In this document: positions 5,050 through 5,371 of the stretch, in pieces
Numbering within the stretch: the stretch's first letter is position 1
Layout: the number at the start of each line of letters is the position of its first letter
From: Clostridiales bacterium
GTDB taxonomy: Bacteria > Bacillota > Clostridia > Lachnospirales > Lachnospiraceae
NCBI GenBank assembly: GCA_020859965.1
Contig: JAJBVF010000288.1
Span: 1-5,371, forward strand
Direction: 5' to 3'
DNA: 5,371 nt
Notes under the pieces: model-generated
Database searches by the model: none
The model's input: the letters and a program-made list of their open reading frames with translations, nothing else
Told to the model about the DNA's origin: nothing
Made by a program: the position numbers and the translations under genes

Positions 5050-5371
5050 ATGGCGAGAAGAGTGATTGCAACTGATGCGACGGAGGAGGATATTCGTCTG
5101 GATACAGGGCTTCGCCCGCAGCTTTTACAGGATTATATCGGACAGGAGAAAGTGAAAAGTACGCTGAAGATTTACATTGAAGCCGCGAAAAGCAGGGGAG
5201 ACGCGCTGGATCACGTGCTGTTTTATGGTCCGCCTGGTCTTGGAAAAACTACACTGGCCTGTATTATTGCAAATGAGATGGATGTAAACATCAAGATTAC
5301 TTCCGGACCGGCAATTGAGAAGCCGGGTGAGATGGCTGCAATTCTGAATAATCTTCAGGAAGGTGATGTAC
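5050..5371 (+). CDS. ruvB: Holliday junction branch migration DNA helicase RuvB, N-terminal part (truncated by window edge)
   Basis: The 107 visible residues are the start of RuvB, the AAA+ hexameric motor that RuvA loads on Holliday junctions to pump DNA with ATP. Visible landmarks are RPQLLQDYIGQ (22-32), the family's N-terminal signature; Walker A GPPGLGKT at 60-67; and SGPAIEKPGEMAAILNNLQEGDV up to the window end. The family has about 330-340 residues, so Walker B, sensors and the DNA-binding winged helix lie outside the window. The start at 5050 has GAGGAG at 5039-5044, five bases upstream. The 122-base gap after ruvA (4928-5049) contains no terminator and no clear promoter, so the two genes are probably co-transcribed. 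Confidence 0.96.
   Translation, partial: MARRVIATDATEEDIRLDTGLRPQLLQDYIGQEKVKSTLKIYIEAAKSRGDALDHVLFYGPPGLGKTTLACIIANEMDVNIKITSGPAIEKPGEMAAILNNLQEGDV

Noticed and set aside
1..5371. CRISPR array, insertion sequence, tRNA or rRNA genes
   Set aside because: No regularly spaced long direct repeats with spacers, no transposase or terminal inverted repeats, and no cloverleaf or rRNA signature were seen.

Overview
The window looks like chromosomal DNA from a spore-forming, Gram-positive anaerobe of the Clostridia, most likely a Lachnospiraceae (Clostridium cluster XIVa) member. This rests on a full-length SpoIVA, a secreted hydrolase with many cell-wall-binding repeats, the NusG-domain-II/Gx-transporter pair common in that family, a ruvA-ruvB order with no ruvC, purine-rich Shine-Dalgarno sites, and moderate GC with AT-rich gaps. 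All credible genes lie on the + strand. The assignment is from recall of families, not a search.

Layout. Bases 1-324 hold no convincing protein gene. They begin with a good match to the B12 box that closes cobalamin riboswitches, continue through a series of stem-loops, and end in a strong intrinsic terminator. Three consecutive hairpins, the last being the terminator, each carry the heptamer TCCGCAA in the loop. The stretch also carries ACCTCCTT, identical to the anti-Shine-Dalgarno core of 16S rRNA. I read it as the 3' part of a non-coding transcript, possibly cobalamin-controlled; it matches no RNA family I can name. Next comes a sigma-E-like promoter and spoIVA (403-1875), the ATPase that builds the basement layer of the spore coat. 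A textbook sigma-A promoter (1880-1908) then drives a secreted cell wall hydrolase (1969-3210, TTG start) with about eleven wall-binding repeats and a SleB-type catalytic domain. It ends in an intrinsic terminator (3245-3288).

The second half is a separate block: a membrane-anchored NusG-domain-II protein (3334-3699), a Gx-transporter-family membrane protein 10 bases later (3710-4198), then ruvA (4316-4927) and the first 107 codons of ruvB (5050 to the window end). The first two look translationally close. ruvA and ruvB encode the Holliday-junction branch-migration complex. A degenerate LexA-box-like site lies upstream of ruvA, which would fit SOS control.

The protein genes are ordinary for this lineage. 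The part most worth following up is the 1-324 RNA. Smaller points are the altered acidic pin of RuvA (Glu55 to Gln), the likely TTG start of the hydrolase, and a block duplication in its repeats.
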